DNA of 19,496 nt from Robiginitomaculum sp. (lineage in GTDB: Bacteria > Pseudomonadota > Alphaproteobacteria > Caulobacterales > Maricaulaceae). Within the stretch, counting starts at the first letter, position 1; every line of letters begins with the position of its first letter. The translations under genes were made by a program, and so were the position numbers. This document shows, one piece after another, positions 8,801 to 16,116 of the stretch. The notes beneath the pieces are model-generated. The model searched no databases and had not been told where the DNA came from. It saw nothing but the letters and a program-made list of their open reading frames with translations. The stretch lies in NCBI GenBank assembly GCA_021647375.1, contig JAKIUV010000055.1, positions 1 through 19,496 of the forward strand. Direction: 5' to 3'.

Positions 8801-8946
8801 TGCAACCCTTTGGCGGCGTTGGTTTGTCGGGTACAGGCCCCAAGGCGGGCGGCCCGCACTATCTGCCAAGGTTTGCCTCGGAACGCACAATAACCAACAA
8901 CATCTCTGCCCAAGGCGGTGATCCGGCGCTTCTGAATTTGGATTAG
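5842..8946 (+). CDS. putA: Bifunctional proline dehydrogenase / delta-1-pyrroline-5-carboxylate dehydrogenase
   Basis: PutA oxidises proline to P5C with FAD, then glutamate semialdehyde to glutamate with NAD+, linked by an internal channel. The protein has 1034 residues. The N-terminal arm and helical region are followed by the proline dehydrogenase barrel (about 240-470: KLSALHPRYEAV, RLVKGAYWDTEI, ATHNANT, FQRLHGMGEALY, CRVYAPVGAHEDLLPYLVRR). The aldehyde dehydrogenase part has SPWNFPLAIFTG near 688, general-base Glu793 in AETGGLNG, catalytic Cys827 in AGQRCSALR, and a C-terminal GVQPFGGVGLSGTG. There is no ribbon-helix-helix DNA-binding domain or extra C-terminal domain, so it fits the short type A class and cannot repress itself in the E. 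coli manner. Shine-Dalgarno AAGGAAGG lies a few bases before the ATG. Confidence 0.97.
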   Translation: MINWEVLDNNKFADENTLAAGLVALTRLEAPEQRRINDNAVAMVKRARKMATQKGMMESFLEQFGLSNKEGLALMCLAESLLRVPDGETADKLIAEKISSGDWGDHKGQSDSWLVNASTWGLMLTGAVVNVDKTMRNNPAKFMKSLTRRAGEPVIRAAMMQAMRIMGEQFVVGGTIDAALGKAKTLELGKKPAICSFDMLGEGARTSRDADKYFKAYWDAIIELGKAQDANIPPEKKHGISVKLSALHPRYEAVKEERLWAELYPKIKVLAVEAAKANLNFTIDAEEADRLVISLKLFSKLVDEEELGDWEGLGLAIQAYQKRCVDVVANLADLARNCRGGKGRRLMVRLVKGAYWDTEIKHSQVEGHPDFPVWTRKPTTDLSYLACARGLLDAGRWIYSQFATHNANTVAAIEEMASGGGHYEFQRLHGMGEALYAAVYDGPEHPHPCRVYAPVGAHEDLLPYLVRRLLENGANTSFVHSFLDENVPPEQVAKSPFSNTSPVRHDKIPAPIDIYGSSRKNARGIDLSQAKNRADLEQRAASLKKIAAGPIIAGKSNTKGGDPVDAPHNGAIIGSCGVSSDADIEKAFTSAKSAYPAWDNLGGSKRAEILNKIADSLEEKTEYFTALMALEAGKCFPDGVTEVREAVDFLRYYAVEAKRTFGTPKKLPGPAGETNHFALRGRGVFVCISPWNFPLAIFTGQIAAALAAGNTVLAKPAEQTPLVAFAAVELFQKAGLPKDVLHFLPGSGAKIGAALTAHQDVAGVCFTGSTEVAKIINRTLAAKDGSIPVLIAETGGLNGMFVDTSALKEQVVDDAVASAFNAAGQRCSALRVLFLPVETADSFIECLKGAMGELEIGDPALATTDVGPVIDEDARAGLVAHIERMKREEKILRVCDFPKNGSFVPPTLVEISSLDALTKEEFGPILHVLRYRHKDLPKIAAEFAAKGYGLTLGVHSRIDSFAEKIADLVPAGNLYINRTIIGAVVGVQPFGGVGLSGTGPKAGGPHYLPRFASERTITNNISAQGGDPALLNLD

Positions 8947-9043
8947 GGTTTGTCCCATATGTGAAAAATGTACTATGTAGTGAAAAGTCAATTGGGATTA
9001 GGCGGTATATGGACTGTCGCGAAATGCAAATGAGGAGAATGCG

Positions 9044-10603
9044 GTGAATGGTGCAGAAGCTTTAATTCAGGTTCTAAGTGATAGCGGGGTCGAGGTTTGC
9101 TTTGCCAATCCGGGGACATCCGAAATGCATATGGTGGCGGCTATTGACGGCCAGCCTAAAATGCGCGCCGTGCTGGGTTTGTTTGAAGGTGTCGTCACCG
9201 GAGCCGCTGACGGTTATGGGCGCATGGCCGATAAACCTGCGGCGACTTTACTGCATTTAGGAGCAGGGCTGGGCAATGGTTTGGCCAATTTGCACAATGC
9301 GCGGCGAGCCTATTCTCCGGTGGTCAATATTGTTGGTGACCATGCGACCTATCACCTTGACTATGATGCACCGCTTACATCGGATATTGCGGGCGTTGCC
9401 GCGCCTATGTCGAACTGGGTCGGAACATCCACATCACCGGATGATTTAGCCAAGAAAGGTGCGCAAGCCATTGAAGCGGCCATGGTCTATCCAGGGCAAG
9501 TGGCGACTTTGATAGCCCCCGCCAATCACGCTTGGGACACGTGTAAAGAAACTGCTAAGCCTGCAAAGCTGTCCCCGCCCAAACCTATCACCAAAGCTGC
9601 TCTTGCCAAAGCCGTTCGGGCTTTGAATAAGTCTGGCAATACGGCTTTGTTTTTGGGCAATCGTGCCTTGCGCGAAGATGCATTGGTACAGGCCGGGCGC
9701 ATTGCCGCTGCTACCGGGTGTCGTTTGCTATGCGAAACTTTCCAAACCCGTTTGCAACGCGGAGCCGGGCGGGTGGTGCTGGAACGCCTACCATATTTCG
9801 GCGAAATGGCGGCGGACTATATCAAAGATTTTGACCGTATCATATTTGTCGGTGCCAAGCCGCCCGTATCGTTCTTTGCCTATCCGGACAAACCCAGTTT
9901 TATTCCGGCGGCGCATACGGAACTGGTTACGCTAGCTGATGTCCACCGGGACGCTGAGGACGCTTTGAGGCGTTTGGCAGGTGCGTTGGACGCGCCGAAA
10001 GAACCCGCCAATGTCCAAGCCCCCATGCTTATGCCCGCCGAGCCGGGGCGGCTCACGGCGGCCAGTGTTGGCGCGGTTGTCGCAGAACTTATGCCGGACA
10101 ACGCCATAATTTCAGACGAAGCGGCGACCTCTGGGCTTGCACTGTTTCCGCTGACAGCGGGCGCGGCCAAACATGACTGGCTCAACCTGACGGGCGGTTC
10201 AATCGGGCAGGGGCTTCCGGTCGGTGTTGGCGCGGCTATTGCTTGCCCGGACCGCAAAGTCATATGTTTGCAAGCCGACGGCAGTGCTATGTACACGCTG
10301 CAAGCCTTGTGGACCATGGCGCGGGAAAACCTCGACGTGACCACGGTCATTCTCAACAATTCCAGCTATGCCATTCTCAATATTGAACTGGCGCGGGTCG
10401 GGGTGAGCAATCCGGGGCCAAAGGCTTTATCCATGCTCGACCTATCCAACCCGACTATTGACTGGGTCAAATTATCAGAGGGTCAAGGCGTACCAGCCGT
10501 GCGGGCTGATACGGCTGAGGCTTTCCACAAGGTTCTCAAGGACGCGCTCGCCCATAAAGGCCCGCGTCTGGTCGAAGCCATTATTCCGTCGCCGGGCGGT
10601 TAG
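9044..10603 (+). CDS. Thiamine-diphosphate enzyme, benzoylformate-decarboxylase/acetolactate-synthase-like
   Basis: A 519-residue ThDP-dependent enzyme of the IlvB/MdlC superfamily. The N-terminal pyrimidine domain carries cofactor-activating Glu48 (GLFEGVVTGAADGYG) and His71 (LLHLGAGLGNG). The C-terminal pyrophosphate domain has ADGSAMYTLQALWTMA ... VILNN, the GDG-x-NN metal motif with the first Gly changed to Ala. Automatic pipelines would probably call it acetolactate synthase large subunit. His71 at the place of benzoylformate decarboxylase His70 and the ALWTMA stretch favour a 2-oxoacid decarboxylase. The second decarboxylase His (281 in the Pseudomonas enzyme, from memory) appears absent (PPVSFFAYPD). 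GTG start with GAGGAG at 9032-9037, six bases upstream. It ends 3 bases before the FMN dehydrogenase gene, implying co-translation. Exact reaction uncertain. Confidence 0.85.
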   Translation: MNGAEALIQVLSDSGVEVCFANPGTSEMHMVAAIDGQPKMRAVLGLFEGVVTGAADGYGRMADKPAATLLHLGAGLGNGLANLHNARRAYSPVVNIVGDHATYHLDYDAPLTSDIAGVAAPMSNWVGTSTSPDDLAKKGAQAIEAAMVYPGQVATLIAPANHAWDTCKETAKPAKLSPPKPITKAALAKAVRALNKSGNTALFLGNRALREDALVQAGRIAAATGCRLLCETFQTRLQRGAGRVVLERLPYFGEMAADYIKDFDRIIFVGAKPPVSFFAYPDKPSFIPAAHTELVTLADVHRDAEDALRRLAGALDAPKEPANVQAPMLMPAEPGRLTAASVGAVVAELMPDNAIISDEAATSGLALFPLTAGAAKHDWLNLTGGSIGQGLPVGVGAAIACPDRKVICLQADGSAMYTLQALWTMARENLDVTTVILNNSSYAILNIELARVGVSNPGPKALSMLDLSNPTIDWVKLSEGQGVPAVRADTAEAFHKVLKDALAHKGPRLVEAIIPSPGG

Positions 10604-10606
10604 ATA

Positions 10607-11752
10607 ATGCCAAGCCTGAACCTCGTCCCAGCATCAACCAGCGACTACCGCCGTCTCGCAGAAAAACGCCTGCCGCGTAATTTGTTCGATTATATTGACG
10701 GGGGGGCTTACGGCGAAAAAACCCTGAACGCCAATGTTGCGGATTTTGAAAAAATCCAGATGCAGCAATGTGTCATGCGCGATGTCTCCAATATTGATAC
10801 CGAGCTTAAATTGCTCGGTGAAGATTTGGCGCTGCCGCTGGCGCTCGCCCCCATTGGCCTTGCGGGCATGATGGCGCGGCGCGCAGAGGTGCAAGCGGTC
10901 AGGGCGGCAGAGAAAGCCGGGATACCGTTTTGTCTCTCGACCGTCTCCATATGCTCGTTAGAAGAAGTCGCCGCCGCCGCGACCAAACCATTTTGGTTCC
11001 AGCTTTATATGATGCGTGACCGGGGCTATGTGAAAGACCTGTTGAGTCGAGCCAAAGCTGCCGGGTGTAAAACTTTGGTGTTTACCGTGGATCTTGCCGT
11101 GGTCGGGGCAAGATACCGCGATGTACGCAACGGCATGGCGGGCGGATTGTCGGGTTTGGGCAAGCTTCGAGCCGCTCTGGAATACCCGACTCATCCCGGC
11201 TGGCTCGTGGATGTGGCCATTAAAGGCAAGCCCCACACATTTGGTAATCTGGCAGACTTCGTGCCAAGTGCAAAGTCCTTGGTAGACTTCAAAGCTTGGG
11301 TTGATGCCCAATTTGACCCGTCTTGTACGTGGCAAGATATTGAATGGCTTAGGTCAATTTGGGACGGGAATTTAATCATCAAAGGTATTTTAAACTCCGA
11401 AGATGCGCAAGACGCTGTGGCTGCCGGGGCGGACGCACTTGTGGTTTCCAACCACGGCGGACGGCAATTGGACGGCGTGTCTTCGACCATTAAAATGACG
11501 CCGCGCATTCGAGATGCCGTCGGCAACAAGACCACCATCATCATGGACGGCGGCGTGCGTAATGGTCAAGACATTGTCAAAGCACTGGCCAATGGCGCAC
11601 ATTCGGTCATGATCGGCAGGCCGTGGGTATGGGCATTGGCGGCGCTTGGCGAAGCTGGACTGGATGCGCTCTTGCGGACTTTCAAAGCCGAAATGGACGT
11701 CAGTATGGCGCTCACCGGTGCGCCTACTTTAGCCGATATTTCGGATGATTGA
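10607..11752 (+). CDS. FMN-dependent L-lactate / 2-hydroxyacid dehydrogenase (LldD/MdlB family)
   Basis: A 381-residue TIM-barrel flavoprotein that oxidises an L-2-hydroxyacid to the 2-oxoacid, passing electrons to the respiratory chain or oxygen. Similarity to LldD runs the full length: NLFDYIDGGAYGEKTL, LALAPIGLAGMMARR, FWFQLYMMRDRGYVKDLL, LVFTVDLAVVGARYRD, the FMN/substrate Lys in LIIKGIL, catalytic His283 with Arg in SNHGGRQLDG, and phosphate-binding DGGVRNGQDIVKAL ... GRPWVWAL. Substrate may be lactate or a larger hydroxyacid. The tight link to the ThDP enzyme upstream resembles the mandelate dehydrogenase plus benzoylformate decarboxylase pairing. ATG lies 3 bases after the preceding stop. 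The gene converges on the membrane-protein gene with 3 bases between stops. Confidence 0.92.
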   Translation: MPSLNLVPASTSDYRRLAEKRLPRNLFDYIDGGAYGEKTLNANVADFEKIQMQQCVMRDVSNIDTELKLLGEDLALPLALAPIGLAGMMARRAEVQAVRAAEKAGIPFCLSTVSICSLEEVAAAATKPFWFQLYMMRDRGYVKDLLSRAKAAGCKTLVFTVDLAVVGARYRDVRNGMAGGLSGLGKLRAALEYPTHPGWLVDVAIKGKPHTFGNLADFVPSAKSLVDFKAWVDAQFDPSCTWQDIEWLRSIWDGNLIIKGILNSEDAQDAVAAGADALVVSNHGGRQLDGVSSTIKMTPRIRDAVGNKTTIIMDGGVRNGQDIVKALANGAHSVMIGRPWVWALAALGEAGLDALLRTFKAEMDVSMALTGAPTLADISDD

Positions 11753-11755
11753 AGA

Positions 11756-12451
11756 CTATGAACCTTTGTTTCGTGCTTTCCAGTTTTCTGTTTTAATGAT
11801 TTTATAGCCAATATAAATCAGAGTTAGCCCGACTAATTCTGTTACATACAACACATTGACATGCCCCATACGGGTGAAGGTGCCGCCTATGCCGGGGAGT
11901 AAGCCCCCAAAGGCGATGAAAATATTACCTTTGAAACGGGCTTGGTGATCGGCCTTGGCATAGTAGCGGATTGCCGAATATATCGCCCCGCCGACCAAGA
12001 AGATGAGGGCGTAAATATTGATAGGGATTGAGAACAACCGAACCCATTTCCATTCAAATACCTTACCCGTTAATTTGCCCGCAAAATCGTCTGGAATAGC
12101 GATAGGGGAGAGCATAACGCAAACCCCGGCGCCTATGATAAGTGAGACAAATAATATGGTTGTGGCATTGGCGAATTTGCGGTTCATCAATAAATAGACC
12201 GAACCTTGTGCGAGCGGGAACCCGCCCAAAAGCGCACCGACAATATACCAAGCCTTGGTATTCAACTGGCTCCAACCAAACAAAACATTGATGCTTTCGG
12301 TTAAGGTTCCTAGGCCAAAAGCGACGACGCCGAGCGTCCACCACAGCAAATAAGTTGTCTTTGTGCGGCGGTAATGGGCGAAAATTTCACGGAAGAAAAA
12401 TACGGAGAAAATAGTCGTGATAATCGGGATATATTCAATATAATGGGTCAT
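11756..12451 (-). CDS. Seven-helix integral membrane protein of unknown function
   Basis: I do not recognise this 231-residue protein. Hydrophobic segments are visible near residues 5-22, 33-53, 68-88, 95-117, 138-160, 175-192 and 198-218, giving about seven membrane helices. Loops are short and the cytoplasmic side appears basic (FAHYRRTKTT, IKTENWKARNKGS). A Gly-rich stretch FGGLLPGIGGTF lies in helix six. No soluble domain, enzymatic motif or conserved Cys/His cluster is evident. AGAG lies about eight bases before the ATG. It is downstream of ettA on the same strand, but the 149-base gap with a 9+9 inverted repeat suggests its own promoter. Tail-to-tail with the hydroxyacid dehydrogenase gene. 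Confidence 0.8.
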   Translation of the reverse strand: MTHYIEYIPIITTIFSVFFFREIFAHYRRTKTTYLLWWTLGVVAFGLGTLTESINVLFGWSQLNTKAWYIVGALLGGFPLAQGSVYLLMNRKFANATTILFVSLIIGAGVCVMLSPIAIPDDFAGKLTGKVFEWKWVRLFSIPINIYALIFLVGGAIYSAIRYYAKADHQARFKGNIFIAFGGLLPGIGGTFTRMGHVNVLYVTELVGLTLIYIGYKIIKTENWKARNKGS

Positions 12452-12484
12452 TGCGCTGGCTCTTTGTTGTTAGAATTCGTTGGT

Positions 12485-12507
12485 TTTAGAATTGATATAA
12501 TTCTAAA
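12485..12507. promoter_or_regulatory. Perfect 9-base inverted repeat, operator-like
   Basis: TTTAGAATT (12485-12493), spacer GATAT, then AATTCTAAA (12499-12507). A third partial copy TTAGAATT lies at 12470-12477. The site is 34-56 bases upstream of the membrane-protein ATG, where a repressor or activator could act. As an RNA hairpin it would be very AU-rich with no U-tract, so it is a poor terminator for ettA. A second palindrome, ATCATT-A-AATGAT, is at 12545-12557. Confidence 0.45.
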
Positions 12508-12600
12508 CACCGAACGCCTCTTACAGCATTAGCCTGCACGCACAATCATTAAATGATATAAAAACTATGTCATTTCGTCGCAGTCTCTTTGTTCCTTTTA

Positions 12601-14259
12601 TTAACGCTCAAATTTCATGAATTTTAGCTTGCGCGGAATATCGGCATCATCACCGAGCCTGCGTTTTTTGTCTTCGATATAATCAGAGAAACCGCCTTCG
12701 AACCATTCCACATGGCTATTGCCTTCATAGGCGAGGATATGGGTACAGATACGGTCGAGGAAAAATCTATCATGGGAGATGATTACGGCGCAGCCGGCGA
12801 AATGCTCTAGGGCATCTTCAAGGGCGGATAGGGTTTCCATATCCAGATCATTGGTCGGTTCATCGAGCAAGAGCAGATTAGACGGTTTGGTCAGCATTTT
12901 AGCCAAATGGACGCGGTTGCGTTCCCCGCCCGACAACTTGCCAACATTTTTTTGCTGGTCTGTGCCTTTGAAATTAAATGTGCCAACATAGGCGCGGCTG
13001 TTCATTTCGCGCTGTCCGAGATCGAGGACTTCGCTGCCGCCCGTGATTTCTTCCCAGACATTGTTCTTAGGGTCGAGCGCATCGCGGCTTTGGTCCACAT
13101 AACCAAGCACCACGGTTTCACCGACTTTGAACGTACCGGCGTCCGGTTGTTCCGCACCTGTGATCATTTTAAACAGAGTGGTTTTACCGGCACCATTGGG
13201 GCCAATTATACCGACAATACCGCCGGGCGGTAGGCGGAAAGAAAGGCCTTTAATCAATAACTTATCGCCAAAACCTTTACTAACATTATCAGCTTCAACC
13301 ACCACATTACCGAGCCTTGGCCCCAGCGGAATACGCATTTCAGCCGTTGTCACTTTCTCGCTCTCGGCGCTGTCACGCAATTTTTCAAAAGCCGAAATCC
13401 GGGCTTTGGATTTGGCTTGACGAGCTTTCGGGTTGGAGCGGATCCAGTCCAGCTCGCGTTTCAGGGCGCGCTCTTTGGCATCACCCTCGCGGCCCTCTTG
13501 TTGCATACGTTTATGTTTGGCAGCCGCCCAAGAGGAGTAATTACCTTCGTGAGGCAGGCCGCGCCCCCGGTCGATTTCCAATGTCCATGAGGTGATATTA
13601 TCGAGGAAATATCTATCATGGGTGATGAGAATAATCGCGCCTTTATAATTCTTGAGATAATTCTCAAGCCAAGCCACGGTCTCCGCGTCCAAATGGTTGG
13701 TCGGTTCGTCCATCAAAAGCATGTCCGGCTTGGAGAGTAAAAGCTGGCAAATCGCGACCCGCCGCGCTTCGCCGCCCGACAGGTTTTTAACGTCCCAATC
13801 TCCCGGTGGGCAGCCAAGTGCCTGCATGGCCATTTCAATTTTGCTATCAATGTCCCACGCGTCATTATTGTCGACGTGTTCCTGTAAAGCCGTCATTTCT
13901 TCCATCAATTCGTCGGTATATTCTTCGGCCATTTTCATGGCGACGGCATTATATTTATCGAAAATGATTTTGTCTTCACAGCCAAGAATGACATTACCCC
14001 AAACGTCTTTGCTCTCGTCGAGGCGCGGCTCTTGGGGCAGATAGCCAATTTTGGTGCCCTCAGCTGCCCAATGTTCGCCCGTAACATCTTGGTCAACACC
14101 CGCCATAATTTTCAGCAATGTCGATTTACCAGAGCCATTAATTCCGACCATGCCGATTTTAGCATCTGGATAAAAAGACAAATGAATATTGTCGAGAACG
14201 GTTTTATTGCCAAATTTTTTGGTTAAACCCTGCATGTGATAAATAAATTGACGTGCCAC
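12601..14259 (-). CDS. ettA: Energy-dependent translational throttle protein EttA (ABC-F ATPase)
   Basis: A 552-residue soluble ABC-F protein that binds the ribosomal E site and gates translation according to the ADP/ATP ratio. Two ATPase modules are present: Walker A GINGSGKST (39-47), signature LSGGEARRVA, Walker B LLMDEPTNHLD; then Walker A GPNGAGKTT, signature LSGGERNRVHLAK, Walker B LLLDEPTNDLD. An arm insertion with DKYNAVAMKMAEEYTDEL sits in the first module, and a charged interdomain linker has RSNPKARQAKSKARI. Length and start (MARQFIYHMQGLTKKF) match the E. coli protein closely. GTG start, with AGGAG (complement of 14266-14270) six bases upstream. No membrane segment, so not a transporter. 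Confidence 0.96.
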   Translation of the reverse strand: MARQFIYHMQGLTKKFGNKTVLDNIHLSFYPDAKIGMVGINGSGKSTLLKIMAGVDQDVTGEHWAAEGTKIGYLPQEPRLDESKDVWGNVILGCEDKIIFDKYNAVAMKMAEEYTDELMEEMTALQEHVDNNDAWDIDSKIEMAMQALGCPPGDWDVKNLSGGEARRVAICQLLLSKPDMLLMDEPTNHLDAETVAWLENYLKNYKGAIILITHDRYFLDNITSWTLEIDRGRGLPHEGNYSSWAAAKHKRMQQEGREGDAKERALKRELDWIRSNPKARQAKSKARISAFEKLRDSAESEKVTTAEMRIPLGPRLGNVVVEADNVSKGFGDKLLIKGLSFRLPPGGIVGIIGPNGAGKTTLFKMITGAEQPDAGTFKVGETVVLGYVDQSRDALDPKNNVWEEITGGSEVLDLGQREMNSRAYVGTFNFKGTDQQKNVGKLSGGERNRVHLAKMLTKPSNLLLLDEPTNDLDMETLSALEDALEHFAGCAVIISHDRFFLDRICTHILAYEGNSHVEWFEGGFSDYIEDKKRRLGDDADIPRKLKFMKFER

Positions 14260-14289
14260 GGAAGGCTCCTATGTGGTAAATTGAAATTT

Positions 14290-14304
14290 GCGCCTATATG
14301 GCGC
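14290..14304. repeat. Short inverted repeat between lysE-like gene and ettA
   Basis: GCGCC-TATAT-GGCGC, a perfect 5-base arm with 5-base loop, lies 31 bases upstream of the ettA GTG and about 75 bases after the exporter stop. No T-tract follows in the direction of transcription, so an intrinsic terminator is unlikely. It may be a leader hairpin or an operator, or chance. Confidence 0.3.
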
Positions 14305-14380
14305 GGGATGGCTTTGTTTGCAAGTAGGTTTGCGACTTCATATTATTCCAGCATGGATGAGCATGGACAAGTTATTACGG

Positions 14381-15046
14381 TTATATTGTGACGGTTGTTG
14401 GCTCTGTGTGTGCCATCAAAATCATGGCGGCGGTTGCGAATAGGAGTAGCCCCATAATTATGTTGAGTACGACGGCTGAACGTCCGTGTGACATCAGGCG
14501 GTTAAGGGCGCTGCCAGCGACAGCCCATGTTGAAGCTGAGGTTACACCCATCATTAAAAACGTACCGCATATGAGCAAAGTTCTGAGTTTGAAATCATCG
14601 GAAATGCCTACATATGCGCCTGCCGCTGCCAAGGCCATGATTAAACCTTTCGGGTTAACCCACTGAAACAGGACGGCTTCGTAGAACCGAAACGGTCGCG
14701 ACCTTTGTTTTTGCTCCGGTTTATCGTTTGTCGAGGACGTGGTTTTTTGCTTATGCGCCAAAGCCGCTTTGAAAAACTTCACCCCCAGCCAAGCTAGCCA
14801 GGCCGCGCCTGCGACTTTCACAAAGGTCAGTAGCCACGGAAATGTCTCGATCACGACGCCCATGCCTAACAATGCGGCCAACATGACCAAGTTAAAACCA
14901 AACGCGACCCCCATAATGTGAGGTGTGGTTTTTCGAAAGCCAAACAAGGCTCCCGATGACATCAACATAAAATTATTAGGTCCCGGCGTAAACGCAGACG
15001 TAAAGGCAAATGCCACAAAGGCGGCAAACAGTGTCCAGTCAATCAT
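14381..15046 (-). CDS. LysE/RhtB family amino-acid exporter
   Basis: A 221-residue inner-membrane protein with about six hydrophobic segments. It carries the family N-terminal signature TPGPNNFMLMSSGALFGFRK after the first helix, a repeat-like second half starting FQWVNPKGLIMALAAAGAY, and a polar, charged central loop (HKQKTTSSTNDKPEQKQRSR). LysE/RhtB proteins expel amino acids such as lysine, threonine or homoserine lactone by proton exchange; the substrate cannot be assigned here. The ATG at 15046 is 20 bases after the stop of the TerB-like gene, suggesting a two-gene operon. No good Shine-Dalgarno precedes it, consistent with translational coupling. Confidence 0.88.
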   Translation of the reverse strand: MIDWTLFAAFVAFAFTSAFTPGPNNFMLMSSGALFGFRKTTPHIMGVAFGFNLVMLAALLGMGVVIETFPWLLTFVKVAGAAWLAWLGVKFFKAALAHKQKTTSSTNDKPEQKQRSRPFRFYEAVLFQWVNPKGLIMALAAAGAYVGISDDFKLRTLLICGTFLMMGVTSASTWAVAGSALNRLMSHGRSAVVLNIIMGLLLFATAAMILMAHTEPTTVTI

Positions 15047-15066
15047 GTTTTGTAGGAGGGCATGTG

Positions 15067-15480
15067 CTATTGTTTTCCGATCACTTTGAACGGCGGGCGT
15101 TCATAGCCCCACAATGATGCGGCGGATTTTATCAAATCTGATTCGTCCACATGATATTCTTTATCAGATATAGAAATCGCCAGCATTGCATCATACATAG
15201 CCTCGATCACCATATCATCGTCTTTGAATTGGTTGAGTATAGTCAGAACATATGTGTTCTTACGCGCACTTTTCATGCGTTTGAGTAAAGTGGCTTCATT
15301 GTCATGGAACCAGTTAATTATTTCCCCGGAATTCATCCCATGCTCGTGTTCCAGAAGGTCTAGCAAGCCTTCGGCTTGCACGACGAATTCCGAAAGCTCG
15401 GGATCACGGACGACATTGTCAATAATCACCGTTAACGCTAGGGGCGTCAAAATATTATCTATACTATATTGGTTTGGCAT
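15067..15480 (-). CDS. Small TerB-like helical protein
   Basis: A soluble, mostly helical protein of 137 residues if it starts at ATG 15480 (MPNQYSIDNIL...). GAGAA lies a few bases upstream of that ATG. A TTG ten codons further upstream is possible but poorly supported. The C-terminal part, AMYDAMLAISISDKEYHVDE followed by SDLIKSAASLWGY, resembles the second helical repeat of TerB/DjlA-type domains, where acidic residues bind metal. The N-terminal half (LEHEHGMNSGEIINWF) is unassigned. TerB-like proteins occur in tellurite resistance and membrane-stress clusters, but no other ter gene is present here. It is the first gene of a probable operon with the LysE-type exporter. Confidence 0.6.
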   Translation of the reverse strand: MPNQYSIDNILTPLALTVIIDNVVRDPELSEFVVQAEGLLDLLEHEHGMNSGEIINWFHDNEATLLKRMKSARKNTYVLTILNQFKDDDMVIEAMYDAMLAISISDKEYHVDESDLIKSAASLWGYERPPFKVIGKQ

Positions 15481-15577
15481 AACATATTCTCGAAAAGACC
15501 TGTCTCTCAATTGCCAAACTCGTATTCGTTTAAGTATGGGCGTTAGTTGATTATAAATTGTTCAAGTAACGAAAATC

Positions 15578-15589
15578 AAGCTATAGCTT
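15578..15589. promoter_or_regulatory. 12-base palindrome in a divergent promoter region
   Basis: AAGCTATAGCTT is a perfect palindrome located between the divergent TerB-like gene (start 15480) and the VOC gene (start 15621). It could be an operator for either. At this length in AT-rich DNA, chance is also plausible. Confidence 0.25.
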
Positions 15590-15620
15590 TGCTAATAGAC
15601 GTAATAATATGGAGAAAACT

Positions 15621-16007
15621 ATGATCGGCTACCAAATGGTGGGAACCAATAAATTCGACGAATCGGCAGCATTTTATGATGCATTGCTCGGCGAAATGGG
15701 GGCAAAACGGATGATGGAAGACGAAGGCAGGTTTATTGCCTGGGCCGTGAAGCCTGGACAACCAGCATTTTCTATTTGCCGCCCTCATGACGGAAAAGAT
15801 GCTACGGTCGGCAATGGCGGCATGACGGCATTTATTGCGGACACACCAGAAACGGTTGATAAATTATATGCCAAAGCTATTGAACTGGGCGCGACGTGTG
15901 AAGGCCCGGCTGGCGCGCGCGGCGACGGTAGTTTCTATGCCGGATATTTCCGCGATCCGGACGGTAATAAGTGCAATTTCTTCTGGATGGGTGCGCCGTC
16001 TAGCTAG
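15621..16007 (+). CDS. VOC (glyoxalase/bleomycin-resistance fold) family protein
   Basis: A 128-residue protein of the vicinal oxygen chelate superfamily. The paired beta-alpha-beta-beta-beta pattern is visible: MIGYQMVGTNKFDESAAFYD...LLGEMG in the first half, and GGMTAFIADTPETVDKLYAK...ELGATCEGP with YAGYFRDPDGNKCNFFW in the second. The DPDGN-x-C-x-F ending is characteristic of glyoxalase-like members. Such proteins may be lyases, dioxygenases or drug-binding proteins, and the substrate is unknown. GGAGAA at 15611-15616 places the start at ATG 15621; an ATG at 15609 would contain that ribosome site. The lipoprotein gene starts 109 bases downstream. Confidence 0.85.
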   Translation: MIGYQMVGTNKFDESAAFYDALLGEMGAKRMMEDEGRFIAWAVKPGQPAFSICRPHDGKDATVGNGGMTAFIADTPETVDKLYAKAIELGATCEGPAGARGDGSFYAGYFRDPDGNKCNFFWMGAPSS

Positions 16008-16116
16008 GCTTAGAGCCTAAGAATTACGCACTGCAATTAATCTGTATTGTGATTTTTACTTTTGTGTGGTTTGGTGTATGCTAAAAGCATCGTAAACCGC
16101 ACAAAGGGCTGATCTC

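Noticed and set aside
9044..10603. Firm assignment as acetolactate synthase IlvB
   Set aside because: The protein is short for IlvB, no small subunit gene is adjacent, and the His71 and ALWTMA features point toward the decarboxylase branch. The function is left open.
16005..16019. Terminator after the VOC gene (TAGGCT-TAG-AGCCTA)
   Set aside because: A 3-base loop and no T-tract; it overlaps the stop codon. Not enough to call a terminator.
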